Shown: positions 1 through 12,939, counted from the first letter of the stretch. The stretch is 64,000 nt of DNA from Rostratula benghalensis (GCA_013399305.1 VXAI01000159.1:1326188-1390187); one strand, 5' to 3'. Numbers and translations: made by a program. The notes: generated from the letters alone by a model not told the origin.

Positions 1-3000
1 ACAGTCCATTTTTAAAAAAAAAACAGCGGATGAGACTACAGAAAAGACCATTAGCAAAACCAGTACTGCAGGGGGTTTGCCAGTACAGGCTTTGTGTTAT
101 CTACATATGTAGTACAGCACATGGAGAAATAGCTAAGCAGAATATCACTCTGGAGAGCGTTTGTAACTTGGTGTCTTTTGTAAAGGAATGCCCATTAACT
201 CGCAGGGCTGTTCTGAATTGTGTTTGCAGCATAAAGGGAATGGCTTGGCTCAGATTCCATAGCTGTAACTGTACAGGGAGAGGGGAGGAAAAAAAAAAAA
301 AAATCAATAAGTTCAGTGTAAGCAAGCCAGAGCAACCTTTAAAATAATAAGACAAATCAATTTATTTAACAAATGTCTTTATTTCCAAATGCCATTGTTT
401 GGGGCTTTCTGCTGTCATTGCCCATGACATTTGAGAAAACTTGGCTGTTAGTCATTTAGGTGCAGCAGGAATTATCATGTAACAGCCACGTGAAAAGATT
501 ATACGTTCACCTCCGTGAAGATCTGCTGTAGCAACTTTGTCCTACGGGGTAAAGAGGGTTTAGGAGGTGGGGGAAGGCACGGAAGACAAGTTTTAAGTAT
601 GGACAGAAAAACCCTACTTTATTGCTATATACAATGAAAAGTAATTACAGAGAAAAATGAAAGCTGCTTCTTGCTGTTAGCAGGAAGAATAAGGGAATTC
701 TGTTCCTTTTTAAAGCTTGGAGTCCATTTTGATATAATTGGTTCCAGAATTATTTATGACATTAATTGCTGCATTATCGACTGCCTGTCAGCTCTTCTGG
801 CAGTTAGTCCATCTTTCTTACCACAGAAAGCCAGCTCAGCCCAAACTAGACTGACAAGCTAATTATACCCATCTTCCCCTTCAATGACAAATGCTGCTCA
901 TCGGAAACCTTTCTAGAAATAAGCTTTCATTCTTTCCCCTTTTTCCTGAGCCAGACACAACCGATATCTCAAGGTACAGATCACAGCTGAAACTCTGCTC
1001 GCAGGGCTATTAGCTCTGAACATCTCACTTGAGCCAAAAAACCTAAGCATCTTATGTTATCAAACTGTATGTCATTCCCTGATGCTAGTTTTCAGTGGAT
1101 GTGCACTGGGCCATAGCTGTCACTCAAAGCTGTGGCAGACGGAGCAAACCCGACTGCATTAGCTGGGCCCCTCTTAACAGCTGAGGCAGGCCTCTGACAG
1201 CCATTCCAAGGCACAGAAGAAAGACTTGGTATTTCCCTCATGTAAACTTCCAGAATCAATATTTTCCAGCTTTTATTTCCCTTTATTCCACAAATGGAAG
1301 GTGACATTCCTCAGGAAAAAAAAAAAAAGTTCCTCTGGAACAAGGAAATCGGGAGTGCTGCTGTAAAGGGGGGAGACATCAGGAAAGTGAGGGGAAATGC
1401 CAGAGGAAAATAAAGGACCTGGTCAACACGAGACACTCACCTTCATCAGAACCCAGGATCACATTAAGGCAGCCTGGTGCCCTGGAGACATACCTGTTCA
1501 AGGTCCCTACGTTGTTGTGCCATAATTTGAGCTGGTTTAAACTCCTGTGCACCACCTAACCCAAAGCCAGTTGGTCTTTTCCATTTTTCAAAATGTTATC
1601 TATAAACAGAAACATGTATATATAAATATATTTACTCAATATTTCATTTGTAATCATAAGGGTTTTAAGCATCTGGGAGGGTTTGGTGGTTTGGTTTGCA
1701 GTTGTGTTTTTTTTTCTTTTTCATTTCTTTTAAAGTTTAGACCCTGGAACTTTTACACTGTGACAGACCTTGTCAATTCTTAACAGATTTGGGCCCCATT
1801 CACATAGAAAATGAATTAATAAAAATTATCAGGATCACAACACTGACCTGGGCATGCAGTGCTCAGTATCTATTAATTTACCCTCCAATTAGTTCAGGTC
1901 TCATCCATTGAAGATATTCTAAATGGATATGGTGGCTGGTAACAGGGTGGGGAGTCAAGGTCTCTCCTGGATGGAAACAACCATATACACACCATATATA
2001 TACACCATGTACAGCTAACATACAGTGAATTTCAGCCCAGCTTTTACAGAACAGCTCTCAGCATTACGATTGGTACTAGCAGGCACCCCCTCACAGGTAG
2101 TCTTCAAATCAAAAACAGATACTGAATTATACCCCTGCCTAGATGAAGCTCTTTCAGCTCGGAGAGAAGGGATGCTGGTGGCAGTACAACACAAGATAGC
2201 TAATCTTAGAACTACCTAAGCCTGCTATCCAATGCACTCAATCTGACAGCTATCAGCAGCACTAAATTTACTGAAATTGTACTGTGAATTTCAAGTAAAT
2301 AAAATTGAGGTCAATATTTCAGCAGGGCCTATAGTCAAAAATGGCCATGGATGTTACAGTTGCTGTGGTAACTTCTCATTTTACTTAATAGCACAGGAAG
2401 AAGTTATGTGGACCTGCACAAATGGTAAGAATGCCAATTAAAATGACCACAGGGCTGCCTTGATTTACATCCTCTCCTTTTAGATCCTTATTTCAGAAAA
2501 CACTCACAGTTCCTTAGTTGGACTGAATAGGCTCCTGCTTGGTTTGGGTTTTTTTTTGTAAACACCAAGCTGCCAAGCAAAATGAGGGTTGTAGTTAAGA
2601 AGTCTTGTGCATTTTACATTTTTTTCTAGGTAAAGTCCACAGGAAAAAACCCACACATAAATTATGTCTGAAATGTTAAGGATCGTCTATCTAAACCAGG
2701 CCACACCTATCAATTGTGCAGTGCTGTAGTCAGTATTTCTTTAGACGCTAGGTTTCATGGCAAGACCTAGAGGAGAGAACTGAGAGTCCAATAACCAGAT
2801 TAACTGTACGCTAAAATACTGTGGAGCAAGTAAGAGACAGGAATTCAGGGAAACCGTCTGCTCAGGAGGTGAAGCAGCAAAGCTTGTGCCAGTTCTTTGT
2901 GTTTTTGTTATACATTACGTACTACTGTGAACAGAAAACTACTGCATTTATGGGATTCCTAAGATGTTGAAAAGGTATGAACTATGTCCCTGGTACTTTT

Positions 3001-4500
3001 ATACCATTTTCAGAATCAGACCAGATGTGCCAACAAGGATCGCTTCTGAAGTTCTGAAATGCAAACATGGCAATTTCACTTTGATTCACAACAGCATGTG
3101 CAATATATTCTATTTCTGCATACTTTGTAAGGTGATTTTAGTTCTAGATTATGCTCATAGTAAATACAAATAAAACTACAGTAAAAACAAATAACTACTC
3201 ATGTGCTTGAAGTAAACTCTGCAAGATGTAAATTGTTCATAAATTCATAAATGCAGCGAGATTCTTTATTCCTTTTTTTTTTTTTTCCCCTTAGTGCTTG
3301 GCATTCTGAGAGCATGTAAACCACAAGGAAGTCATTATTAATGTAATATATTATAACTCTACAGTTTTTGTTACTGCTGACTAACCCTAAACGTTTTTCC
3401 CCCATCATCTATCATTTTATCTATCATCTTACTGATCATAATTCAGAGTAGCTGATAGAAAATTGTCTACTTTTTAATGTTTCATTGTTCCAATAGTGTT
3501 TATAAAGCTTATTCATATTAGGCACTAAACATTTTGCAGAACACTAACTACTCTAAAAGCGAAAAATATTTTTTCCTGTAAAAACATCACTAAATATATA
3601 AAGTAATACTCAGATACCGTGTCAGCGTTTCTGCCCAATAGCATAATGAGGTGATAAGTTACTTCAAGAGCACAAAGAATAATAGCTTACTGGATTTTCA
3701 TTTGTTGAGGTTAAATGAATAGCCTTGTGCTTTAAGAGAGTACCTTCCACCACCAAAATCAGTGTATGCTTTAAGGACTCGTTGACAGCTGAAATAAAGT
3801 CACTAGGGCTTGTATACTGCTGACCTTGATAGCTTTTTAGTTTAAAACATTTTAAAGGTACACGTACAACAACATTGGCAAGGGAGGAAAAAAAGAAAGC
3901 AAATGCCAGGAGATCTAATAGAAGCAAGATGCATTTGGTTTTGACTTCTAATTAATCAAGATAACATCTCTTTCAGCCATTAGACAGTAAAATCAATAAC
4001 CTGGGCAGTCTGACTGCCAGTTAGACTTATACACCAACACCTATTATTGGCAAAACTGTGATGTATTTAACCATTTCATCCTTTATTATATTAAAAAAGG
4101 TAACCAACCTCTGTGAGAGAGTACAGGAAAAAGTCCAGCACCACAGTGAGTTGCTTACCCATTTGTGGGCAAATTTCCCACCAGGGCCCCTACAGATGCT
4201 CTCCTCTGAAGCCTCTTTTTAACCACTCCTTTCTCCTACTAGAGTGACTGTGACAGAAATAAGCCCAAACGATCCCCCAACCATCAGCTGCATCACTACC
4301 AGATCTCAAGGAAAACAGGAAATTTGATGCTTCTGGCAATCAGTGATACTCTGAGTTAAGCAGAAAATACTACAAATAATGCTGCTATAACAGCACTGAA
4401 GAAAAAGAGATGGCGCCTGACCAGACCAAGAGGCAGATCTCAGAAATCATTACACTGGTTTCATTTCAGAGGCAAGTTAAATGGATTCTTTTACATAAAC
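1..4500. other. Non-coding stretch, no gene seen
   Basis: The sequence is AT-rich and all six frames are interrupted by stops every few dozen codons; the open frames present are about 60-105 codons and their peptides resemble no family I know. Simple tracts are an A15 run at 289-303, an A13 run at 1316-1328 and a T14 run at 3273-3286, plus short alternating AT/AC stretches near 1615-1635 and 1983-2010. I see no promoter, CpG-rich segment, tRNA or recognisable transposon. It could be intronic or intergenic; the sequence does not decide which. Confidence 0.6.
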
Positions 4501-4510
4501 TGCCTATGGT

Positions 4511-4600
4511 GAGGTCCTGCAACCTCTTCCCCTGGTCAATAATCCCATTAAGTCTGTGACATCCCTACAAAAGTGCCAAATCCTGAAATCTTTTCTCATT
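4511..4600. repeat. Degenerate palindromic MITE-like repeat fragment
   Basis: The stretch begins with GAGGTCCTGCAACC, then AATAATCCCATTAAGTCT, then GCCAAATCCTGAAATC. This order of words (a 'tcctgca' start, an 'aatcccatt' centre and a second 'tcctg' segment) resembles a short palindromic repeat very common in turtle and crocodile genomes and decayed in birds. The match is from memory and the copy is heavily mutated, with no clean terminal repeats or target-site duplication. It has no coding capacity. Chance similarity cannot be excluded. Confidence 0.35.
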
Positions 4601-5599
4601 AATTAGCTCATTTCCCAAACAATCCTATTGAATGTAGACTCTTTAATCAATGCAGACAAAAATGCTTAATTCCCAAAAGAAGAAAAGATCCAGGCCACTT
4701 TATCTAGTTTTAGGAAGTCTTTCAAGCTTTGGCCCACCTTAATTTATGAGGTTTACAGGGGAAAACTTTTTCCAAGTCTGACATTTGGAAGCCCATAAAA
4801 GCTTCAGAACTCCACTTCTTCCCACTAGCCAGACATCCAGGGCTGGTATTGAGGGTCCTCAACAGACCAGTAAAACCAGTAACTCTATTCTAGACCTGCA
4901 GCTGAGGCGGCTCCATTAACCTACAGAATCTGGTTGACAATGTTGTGACCTATTGCTACAAAGTACAACCTCATTTTCCTTCCTCTTCCCTAGCAAAGAC
5001 TGTTTTCCAACCAAATCTCTGTTGAACTAGATTTACCGTTGGCTGTCTTGACTCTACAGATTAAATGCTGTAAAGCGATTTACGAAATTTTTACCAGAAA
5101 GTACACACCTAGGAAATGGGGGCCCCATTATGGAGTGGCCCCAGAAAACTTTACAGGGTTACTTGTTTTCAAGCCTTCACACAGGCTGCCATTAAAAAAA
5201 TGAGCCCCAAAAAATGTTCCTAGAAAAGACTGAGTCTTTGTGATCGGCGCAGGATAAGCAAAGTGCAACATAGCGCAATGCATTAAATCAAAGAATTTAG
5301 TGTATACATATTTAACAAGGACAGTACAAACGGACAATTAATTATGATATTAAAGTGTTTTCATGCTATATTTGTCTTCTTCTATTCTTCACAGTGATCA
5401 GATGTACAGTTAATTACACTTAATAATGATAATTATGGCTTTATTTTACAATGCAGCAAATTAACTCAATCAGGCATTTCATAATGCATAGGATGCTATG
5501 GAGGTTATTATAGCAAAAGAAAAGTATTTGAAATCAACATTGCTTTCTAGGGGTCTTTTGACTTATCTTCCTTTGCTGTGCCACCGATCTATTGTACAG

Positions 5600-5665
5600 T
5601 GCTGGGTAACTCCCATCAAGGCAAATGGGAAATCCCTGGCTTACATAAATCCTCTGGAATTATCT
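5600..5665. repeat. Degenerate palindromic MITE-like repeat fragment
   Basis: The segment contains GGGTAACTCCCATCAAGG followed by CAAATGGGAAATCCCTGG and CTTACATAAATCC. TCCCAT (5611-5616) and ATGGGA (5625-5630) form a perfect 6-bp inverted repeat around an 8-base centre. This arrangement, 'aactcccat ... aatggga', is the core of a palindromic interspersed repeat frequent in reptile genomes. The flanks are too worn to define the element ends. It overlaps a short plus-strand open frame, which is probably spurious. Confidence 0.4.
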
Positions 5666-5699
5666 GGCAAGAAAGAAAACTGAGTTTCTGTTGCAGAGA

Positions 5700-8020
5700 G
5701 AAATAATGAATTTATGCTGCTGTCGAGTATGCAAACATGTCTGCGATGACACAAAAATGAGTGCATGGAATCCAACACAATAATTTGAATGAAGAGTCTC
5801 TCCTGCACTTCAGTGTAGTGTCTTTGAGATGACAGCTCATTTATGACAGAAGGGAAGAATAACCACGTCCTGTCTTCACCAGGAAGACAATGAAGAAACA
5901 AATGGAGGAATGGGCTTTCTGCCACACTCTTAACTCTGCCCTGTGCAACACAGTTACTACCAAACATCGTTAAACACTTCTACCTGATTTATGAAGAATG
6001 CCAAATATAGCCACCACTATTATAAATATGCTTTAAAAAAATATTTCCCCCCCCCAGTGGTCCCTTTTGTACTGATCATCATTGTCATTACTGTAAAAGA
6101 ATGGGGCATTGCCCGTGCCTTTTGCCCTCTACACCTTTTTTCTTGCTAGTTTAATTTTCTGTTGCTAGTTTCTAACTTGTTACTTTTGCTGTGTGTAGGA
6201 ACATAATGCACAAAAAAATACAGAGAAGAGCTGCTGTTAGAGTAGATGGATATACAGCCACAACATTTCTACAATTCAAGTAGCTTAATGGGAGGACTTT
6301 ACAGTGTCACCAAGAGGAGCAAAGAATCTACAGTCTCATCTCATGCCATGCTCTCCCCTTCCAAGTCTTCTGCATCCAGCTGTGTGACATAGGAACAGTC
6401 CACAGCCTCCATGAAGCAACCTCAAATATCATTCTCTGCCAGCAATGTAGCCACCTCGTGCCACTATAAATGGGGACAAAGGGGTGTCGTTTGCCTCTCA
6501 AGATGCAACTTGACTTGTCACAGACCAGCACCGATGACCATTTATGCTAGTAGTCTGACCCAAGAGAGGGTCTGCAGGGCGGTGGTCACTGCAGGTCTCC
6601 AGGAGGAGAATTCTGGAGAAGAGCCCAATGTTCCATGGGAGCTCCATCTTACCTCTTGCATGCAGAAAGGGCAGACCTTCAAGCTGACTTGTTATCCTTT
6701 CACTGGTACTGTGGGGAAATATCTGCCCTACAAAAAGAGTCTCTGTGGGCAAAGCAGCAGCTACCTCCTCTGTCCCTCAGCAGCACTGGTGCCTGCTGCA
6801 ATCTCCCCACTGCACTACAAGCCTCACATTCTCTAGTTTAGACACAGGAAGAGGTTGACCAGGCGAATACCTCATGAACATACGCTCCAAGGCATAAGAA
6901 ATCATGTGAAATGGACAAATCCAACTCTCAGCATCCTTTTCTTCCAGAGGGCAACCAAGTCAACCAAGTCTGAATGTCACTGTAGTTAGTATTAAGGTTG
7001 TCAAAGGAAGAACCTCAAAACATTCAGAGTTCGGGTCTAAGTTAGCACACTGACTTGACTTCTTCTAAAGCTATGTTTTATAAGAAAGAAAATAAGAAAA
7101 AAAGAAAGGCCTTTTGGGATATGTTGTTTCATATTTCTGGACAAGGATAGAAATATACCAATATATGTTTTTTACAGTGTTTTCAAGTTTTTGGCTTTGC
7201 TGTTGGATGCAAAGATGAAGAGCAAAAAGACTGTATCAAAAATATTTTTGAACTTCAGACAGCAAAACTATACGACATTCCTTCCCAATAATGTGAAGGA
7301 TAGACGGGTGGCAACAAATATATTTGTTCAAATTTCTAATGAAATAGCACAAAAGGAGTGTATAGGTTATATGGATTAAACACATTCCTTCATCGAACCT
7401 TCCCTTCCACCTCCATAACCTCTATGATCTTGTGCATGTCTTATGAGTCTATTTTAACACGCAGAAGGAAGCACTGTTAAACCCATGCTTCATTTATCAC
7501 TACTCCCAGGTAGCCAAAAGATTTAAGTAGAAACCAGCCCCAATAGCCTGTAGGTATCACTGACTTTTTAATACAAAAGATTTTTATTTTTTTTTCAACT
7601 TCAGCTTGCCAGGGGATTCTCATTATCAGAGGCTTATTGTATTTGGAAAACACTAAAATTAAATCCTCTGTATTCACCTCCCAGGCTGCTAAATGGAAAA
7701 GCACCCCCTATGTTAAACCAGAAGTTAGATGAAGAGCAGGCACTCATCCCCTGCAATCAATGACAAGCTAATGAGCTGCCAACTATAAATTCTCTGGAAA
7801 CCTAGATGTGAAGCTCTGGATTCAAGTGATCTGTGCTGCAGTCCTTGAGCCACTGCAATCGGTTTTATTTACACAAATATTTTGGGCCAACATTAAAAGG
7901 CGCATTATTTGAAAGAAGATGCCAACATGATAACTCAAAACCAACATTACTTATGCTGCCTGCAACTCAACTTTACCAAGATATAACCTGAAATGAAGGT
8001 TATAAAACATCCAGAGGTAG
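5700..8020. other. Non-coding stretch with several overlapping open frames but no gene
   Basis: A C9 run lies at 6047-6055. The segment at about 6300-6840 is less AT-rich than its surroundings. Three frames stay open there for 68-141 codons at once (plus-strand frames ending at 6836 and 6841, minus-strand frame 6498-6752), which is what a locally stop-poor composition gives rather than a gene. The 141-residue peptide has no domain I recognise, no signal peptide and no family-like motif. The rest is AT-rich with no identifiable feature. Confidence 0.5.
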
Positions 8021-8640
8021 TACAACCAATAAATTGTCATGTCTTTGGTACAACAATCATTGTTATTGGCTGGATCCTGAGCTGGTGTAAATAAATAATG
8101 TGGGCCATGCTCAGCAAGTTGTTTCATCAGTGGTTGAAGCCTTTTTGTCTTTATGTGCTTTGATTATCGAGGAGTATTTTTGGCAAGTCAGTGTTATTTC
8201 TGAGTAAAGAGTTCATGTATTTGGGTCACCCTTAGAGAAAGCTTGAAAGACTTATCCTTCTGACTTGGGGGAAAATTGCAGAAAAAAAGGGTGCTGACCT
8301 CCTGTCTGTCTACTTGGTGGCTGGTAAATGTTAGCACAGCTTGATAATATCAATTAGACTGGGAAGCTTTATTTTAAGTTTTTTGAACTATCACTACTGC
8401 CTGTGTCCATTTGTCTTTTTTATTCTCTAGATGTGCCATGACAAGGATTAAATGCGACACACACCAAACTTTGAATGTCCCGCAGCCAGTTCCAATGGCT
8501 TGGATGCTGTCATTTCGAGCTACATCAGGAACAGTGGCTCAATGGCTGCATCTGTGACACATGTCAGAAACTTTTAAATGTCTGCTCTTTTTTTCATCAG
8601 GATGCTTCTGGATCCTCGCTAGGGAAGAGATGACATTTTG
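8021..8640. promoter_or_regulatory. Candidate cis-regulatory block with SOX-type palindrome
   Basis: AACAAT (8052-8057) and ATTGTT (8059-8064) form a perfect inverted repeat with a one-base centre. Each arm carries the ACAAT core bound by SOX-family HMG proteins. A wider imperfect inverted repeat surrounds it, with CCAATAA at 8026-8032 and TTATTGG at 8063-8069. The downstream 500 bases hold no repeat and look like single-copy DNA. Assignment as an enhancer is inference: conservation and chromatin data are not visible here. The spacing is shorter than the three to five bases often described for SOX9 dimers. Confidence 0.3.
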
Positions 8641-11600
8641 TGTTTGGGTGGAACTTGTTGTGGTTCCCTCTTCCTGCCTCCTCTAACTGTCAGCCTGAGT
8701 TTCCCCTAAACATATCAAAATACAGACAAATAAACCTTGTCATTTAGAAATATATTCAGTAGTAACCATGCTTGAAAACAATGTTTTAGGAGGAACTTGG
8801 GCACATTTTCCTCATAGAATGATGCGCTACACAAAACACAGCGCTAGGCTATTTCTGACCTTTGTTATGTGCCGCCTTAGAAGATTGATGTGCACAACTC
8901 AGATACACATGAATTCCTTAACATTTCTGTTCTTTTTCCATTAAAGTGGAATAATTTGGCATATAGAATACGCAGTGTATCAGGGTGTTTTTTTTCCAAG
9001 GCTTGGGAGAATTAACATTTTGATAAGAATACATAGTTTAAGGGTAGAAAATGGATCTGCTAATAGATGCTAAGGGGTCTTAGGGCGGGACTCCAGGAGT
9101 TGAAAACACAATTCAGAAGAAGAGGAGAGCAGTCTTGTATCATTATCATTCATTTAAAATAAATACATGTCATTTTTAAGATCATATCGGGACTTCTTTG
9201 TCTTTCAAAATTTAGGGAAAAAAAATTAAATAAAAGCCTAAACTCTGGACTCCTTGATGATGACATTTTCCCTTTGGGCTTAATTGATATAATAAACAGA
9301 CATTTTTCTTCCTTTTCCCTGGGCAGCCTGAGTCCTTCAGATTCTCCTACAGTTATTTGTGACTGTGTATGGCCAGCCAGACATGTTTCACACAGTTAAA
9401 GACTGTGTAATTTTACTCTGGGGCTCTCTTTGCCCATTTCAAATCTGAAAGCTGAAACACAGCCAGCTGACTACCAATTGGACTTTAAAAATACTTTCTT
9501 CTTAAAATGGTTATTTGGGCTCCTGATTAAACTTATTTTTAAAAACATAAGAAGAGAAATGCAATGATGGCACACGAGCTTGCACATATATGCAAATGTG
9601 CAGTTTAATCTTGTTTTTTGAAAATGATCATATATGCCCATTTCCCTACTAGTCCTAGAGGGATCAATTGCTTTTTCGGGGAAGCACACGGCCTGTTTTC
9701 ATGTGACTGTGGAGAAAGCTGGACTCATTTGGCAGAGGATGATCTGGGACATTGCAGAGGGCACTGCCAAATCTTCAAGTAAAATACAGCCCCTCTCTCA
9801 CTGGATGGATGAGCATTCAGTCCTCAGTGCTGCTCCCAGCCTTTGCTGGGTACCCAACACACCATATATTCAATCCTGATATTCAGGGCCCCAGTTTTTT
9901 TGTTTTGGTTTTCCTCTGAGGCACTGCTTTACTATTTATTTCATTGCTAGATGAAAGACCATAATTCCAAACATAAAAATTCATTAACTTCTATTAAACT
10001 CCAGGCCCACTGAACTCCAAATAAGCTACTTTAAAAGCAAATGCTTCTGCAGTCGCCTTTTTCTTTGCTGCACTGAAGGCTAAATTAAAAAAGTTAATAC
10101 CAAACAAAACATAGAATCATATAACCAGAACTGCCACTGCAGGCAGCCAAGAATTGACTTTAGCATTCCATCGAAGCAGGTAATCAGTGAGTAAGTAGCA
10201 GAGGAAGGTGGGAAGGGCCAGAATACATTTATTACCCTCAATTACACCGCTATGGTTAGTTAAAGATAAACAAGATTCAAACCTTTCATGATGCTACCCT
10301 CGTCCACTGTGAGTGGACCAGCAGGAGAGGAGATTTCTCATTCCAGGTAACATCCTGCATTCTAGCTGAGAACTATGACCACTTACGCAACTATGACACA
10401 GCCAGGATTGAAGAGCAAATCACAGCCACAGCTTTCTGTTGCGCTTACAGGTACGTTTGCTATCGCACGAGCAGAAGGGATGCATGAAAAAAAACCCTTT
10501 AAAAACTACAGCATAGCGTGGTCTCAAATTCCAACTGCTCCAAAAAGATACAGCTGTTACCAGTGCTGTTTATGTTGGAATGCCCTCAAGGATGTATTTT
10601 AACAGTGGCATTAACAGTGACATTTATTTAGGATTTAGTTTACTAAAAATAGGGGGGGAAAAATGATTTTAAATATAGCATTTTGTACAAATTAGAAAAA
10701 GTGAGAGCACAATTCTTTTGGTATGTTACTGCAACAGTAAGAGGGAATGTTTTAGTTAACTAAGACTCAGCATCCTCTCAGGTAAGCTATATTAGTTCAC
10801 GAGAAACTAGGACACGTATTTTATTTAAGTAATTTTTAGAAGTAAACCACTGAAATGGGCGCAGACTGAAACCACCTATCCTGTCTCATCTCATAGTCTT
10901 GAAATCTACACACTCCCTCCCTGTAAAACATTCGTTAACACAATCTGCAATTCTAGAACATTTGTTCAGATTTAAAAAATTTCAATGAAGCTGCCCTTCT
11001 GGTTGGGTACAGTGAGAACTGCAAAGCCTCAAACCCGAGTGGTAAATGTAGCAGAAAGCCATATAGACTAAAACCTTCATGTTTTGATTTGGGAAAAAAC
11101 ACAAGCCAAACATCAGACCTGAATAGATTCTTAAATATAATTACTTTTAGAAAAATTAACATTTTGTGAAATAATATTAATTTCCATTTTGATAAATAAC
11201 TGCTCCAGAAATTTATCAGCCATCAGCTGCTTCAGAACCAGTGAATCTGAGTTTTCTTAGCACAAGGGACAGGCACTCATTTTTTATATCATTTTATGAT
11301 TCCTTCTGCCAAAGACCCTGCTCCAGTGCATATTTTGATGCCCTGTAAGAAAGAGCAAACCATTCCAGCATGAAGCTGAAATTCATGCTGGCTTCTATAT
11401 TGCCACTAAGTGCTTCTTGACGCAAAAGTGAATGTGAAAATAGAGCAAAACATTCAAAGATACAGCATCCTATTCCTGGCTCTGTTAGTTTCAGGCAGAC
11501 CTCTATTTTCTCCTTTTTAACTGGCTGTGCACTCCTATGTTTTGTGATATTTGCTCCTACTGTCATTGATGTTGAAAGCTTTGCCACTGACATGAATGGA

Positions 11601-11740
11601 AAGAGGATAAGACTCAGAATGTGCTTATGATATAAACTTGTGATTAACATTAACAGCTGGTAGGGTGGGTTTTTTTTTCACTCTTAAGCCTCATAAATAC
11701 AGCTGAAAAAGCATTTATCAGAAAGTGGAAAATGAGGACT
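8640..11740. other. Non-coding stretch, no gene seen
   Basis: This is AT-rich DNA with short T and A tracts (for example near 8987 and 9220). Open frames do not exceed about 120 codons and none resembles a known protein. A CATAGAATCAT string at 10112-10122 recalls the CR1 tail octamer but stands alone. No RNA gene, promoter or terminator-like element is evident. Confidence 0.6.
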
Positions 11741-11743
11741 TAG

Positions 11744-11960
11744 CTAGAGCTGTGCAAACCTTTCATAATGAAACCCAGAACTGGCCTGATTTGAGAGAGT
11801 TGCTAGAGGTCTGACATCCAGGCCAGGTTTGCTAACCCCTCAGCGAATGTAGCTGATTTACAGTTTCAGACAAAAACCACATACAGCTCACTAGTGGTTT
11901 TGGCTGAATGATGCTTTCAGCTTTTGCTCAGTCTTGAAACTTATTGGGTGTGAACCCACA
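11744..11960. repeat. Possible old interspersed repeat copy
   Basis: The stretch starts TAGAGCTGTGCAAACC and continues with AATGAAACCCAGAACTGG; a later part reads GTGGTTTTGGCTGAATG. Interspersed repeats in reptile genomes commonly begin 'agagctgtgcaaa' and contain 'ggttttggctgaa'-like words. The resemblance is partial and from memory, and no terminal repeats can be drawn with confidence. A single-copy origin is nearly as likely. Confidence 0.25.
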
Positions 11961-11975
11961 GTAACCAAAAGTTAT

Positions 11976-11992
11976 AAAAAAAAAAAAAAAAA
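11976..11992 (+). repeat. A17 homopolymer tract
   Basis: This is an uninterrupted run of 17 adenines, directly downstream of the possible repeat at 11744-11960. It could be the poly(A) tail of a retroposed piece, but no retroposon or target-site duplication is recognisable, so it is recorded only as a simple repeat. Confidence 0.9.
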
Positions 11993-12509
11993 GATTGGCA
12001 TGGAGAAAAAAACCACCCAAGACTCTCAGAAACCCAAGCAGAGCAAGCAGTGGCTGGGGGGAAGGTATGCTCATCATTACAGGTGCTGAGGTCTTGCAGC
12101 TCCACCATCATCTGAAATAATGGCCAAGAGGTGTGTAATCTGTGGAGCTCAAGCTGACGGTATCAGGCACCAGTTGATAACTGCAGTTTATCCATATAAT
12201 GTCCCAGTGCATTGCCTTCTATAATATGTGCATTGTATAGTAGGTGGTGATTTGGTGGTTTGGGAAGTAGCCAAGAAAGGAGACTCAAAGTACAGTGAAC
12301 TTTCTTCCAAAATTGATGTTGAAATTTGGCTACCTGAAACACATTACAAGTCGTGGTTAAATCAGTAGGGTATTACAAAGGAAATGACTCTTGAGCAGAG
12401 AAGTTTTGCTTTTCCCCTCTCTTGCATTGTAATCCTCTGACCAGCCCTAAATCGACTACTAAGCTAAAGGAAATTAAAGAAAAGATGAATAAAAAAATCT
12501 CAAGCTGGG

Positions 12510-12582
12510 CCAAATTCATCCCCAGTGTAGCTTAGCTCAAGTAGAGTTAAATCAATGGAGTTCCACCAGGGATGAATTTGGC
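12510..12582. repeat. Palindromic MITE fossil with perfect 14-bp arms
   Basis: GCCAAATTCATCCC (12510-12523) and GGGATGAATTTGGC (12569-12582) are exact reverse complements flanking a 45-base centre, whose outer part continues the inverted repeat imperfectly (CAGTGTAGCTT against CAATGGAGTTCCACC). The words 'gggccaaattcatcccc', 'atcaatggagttccacc' and 'agggatgaatttggc' match my memory of a short palindromic repeat found in very many copies in turtles and crocodiles and, decayed, in birds. It is non-coding. The superfamily and any autonomous partner are not visible here. Confidence 0.7.
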
Positions 12583-12875
12583 TTATTGTCAAAAGGAAAT
12601 GAAGCAACTATGCCCTCATTTACAGCTATCAACTTAAACAGAAATTTCATTATATGGGAATTTCTGAAAACAATTTCTAGGTAAAAGAAAATTGCTAAGG
12701 TTGAACAGCACGTGTGTTTGAAAATTCCCTGAAGTCCACAACTGTCTGCTTACTCAGTAGATGCACTGAATGCTAGATAATTGAGTGCACACACTGTTTC
12801 AAAGGTCTTATAAAATCAGAAAAACCTATAAAATGAATAAGCAGATTGTCTTCAGAAATCTCCTTTCTTTGTTTC

Positions 12876-12933
12876 CCTATATTGAATATTCAATTTCCTA
12901 TATTAAATATTCAATTGCAAAAATATTGCAATT
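12876..12933. repeat. Tandem 21-bp palindromic module with C/EBP-like inverted sites
   Basis: Two adjacent 21-bp units (12876-12896 and 12897-12917) agree at 19 of 21 positions. The first contains the perfect 14-bp palindrome ATTGAATATTCAAT (12881-12894). The second runs into AATTGCAA (12913-12920) and TTGCAATT (12926-12933), a perfect 8-bp inverted repeat with a five-base loop; TTGCAAT is close to a C/EBP half-site. It lies inside an 81-codon open frame that the repeat partly creates, so that frame is probably not a gene. Confidence 0.75.
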
Positions 12934-12939
12934 TAAAAC

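Noticed and set aside
6411..6836. 141-codon plus-strand frame
   Set aside because: Other frames on both strands are open over the same bases, which points to local composition rather than coding.
10112..10122. CATAGAATCAT as a CR1 octamer tail
   Set aside because: Only a single unit is present, and the adjoining CR1 3' sequence (ggttggaagggacc-type) is absent.
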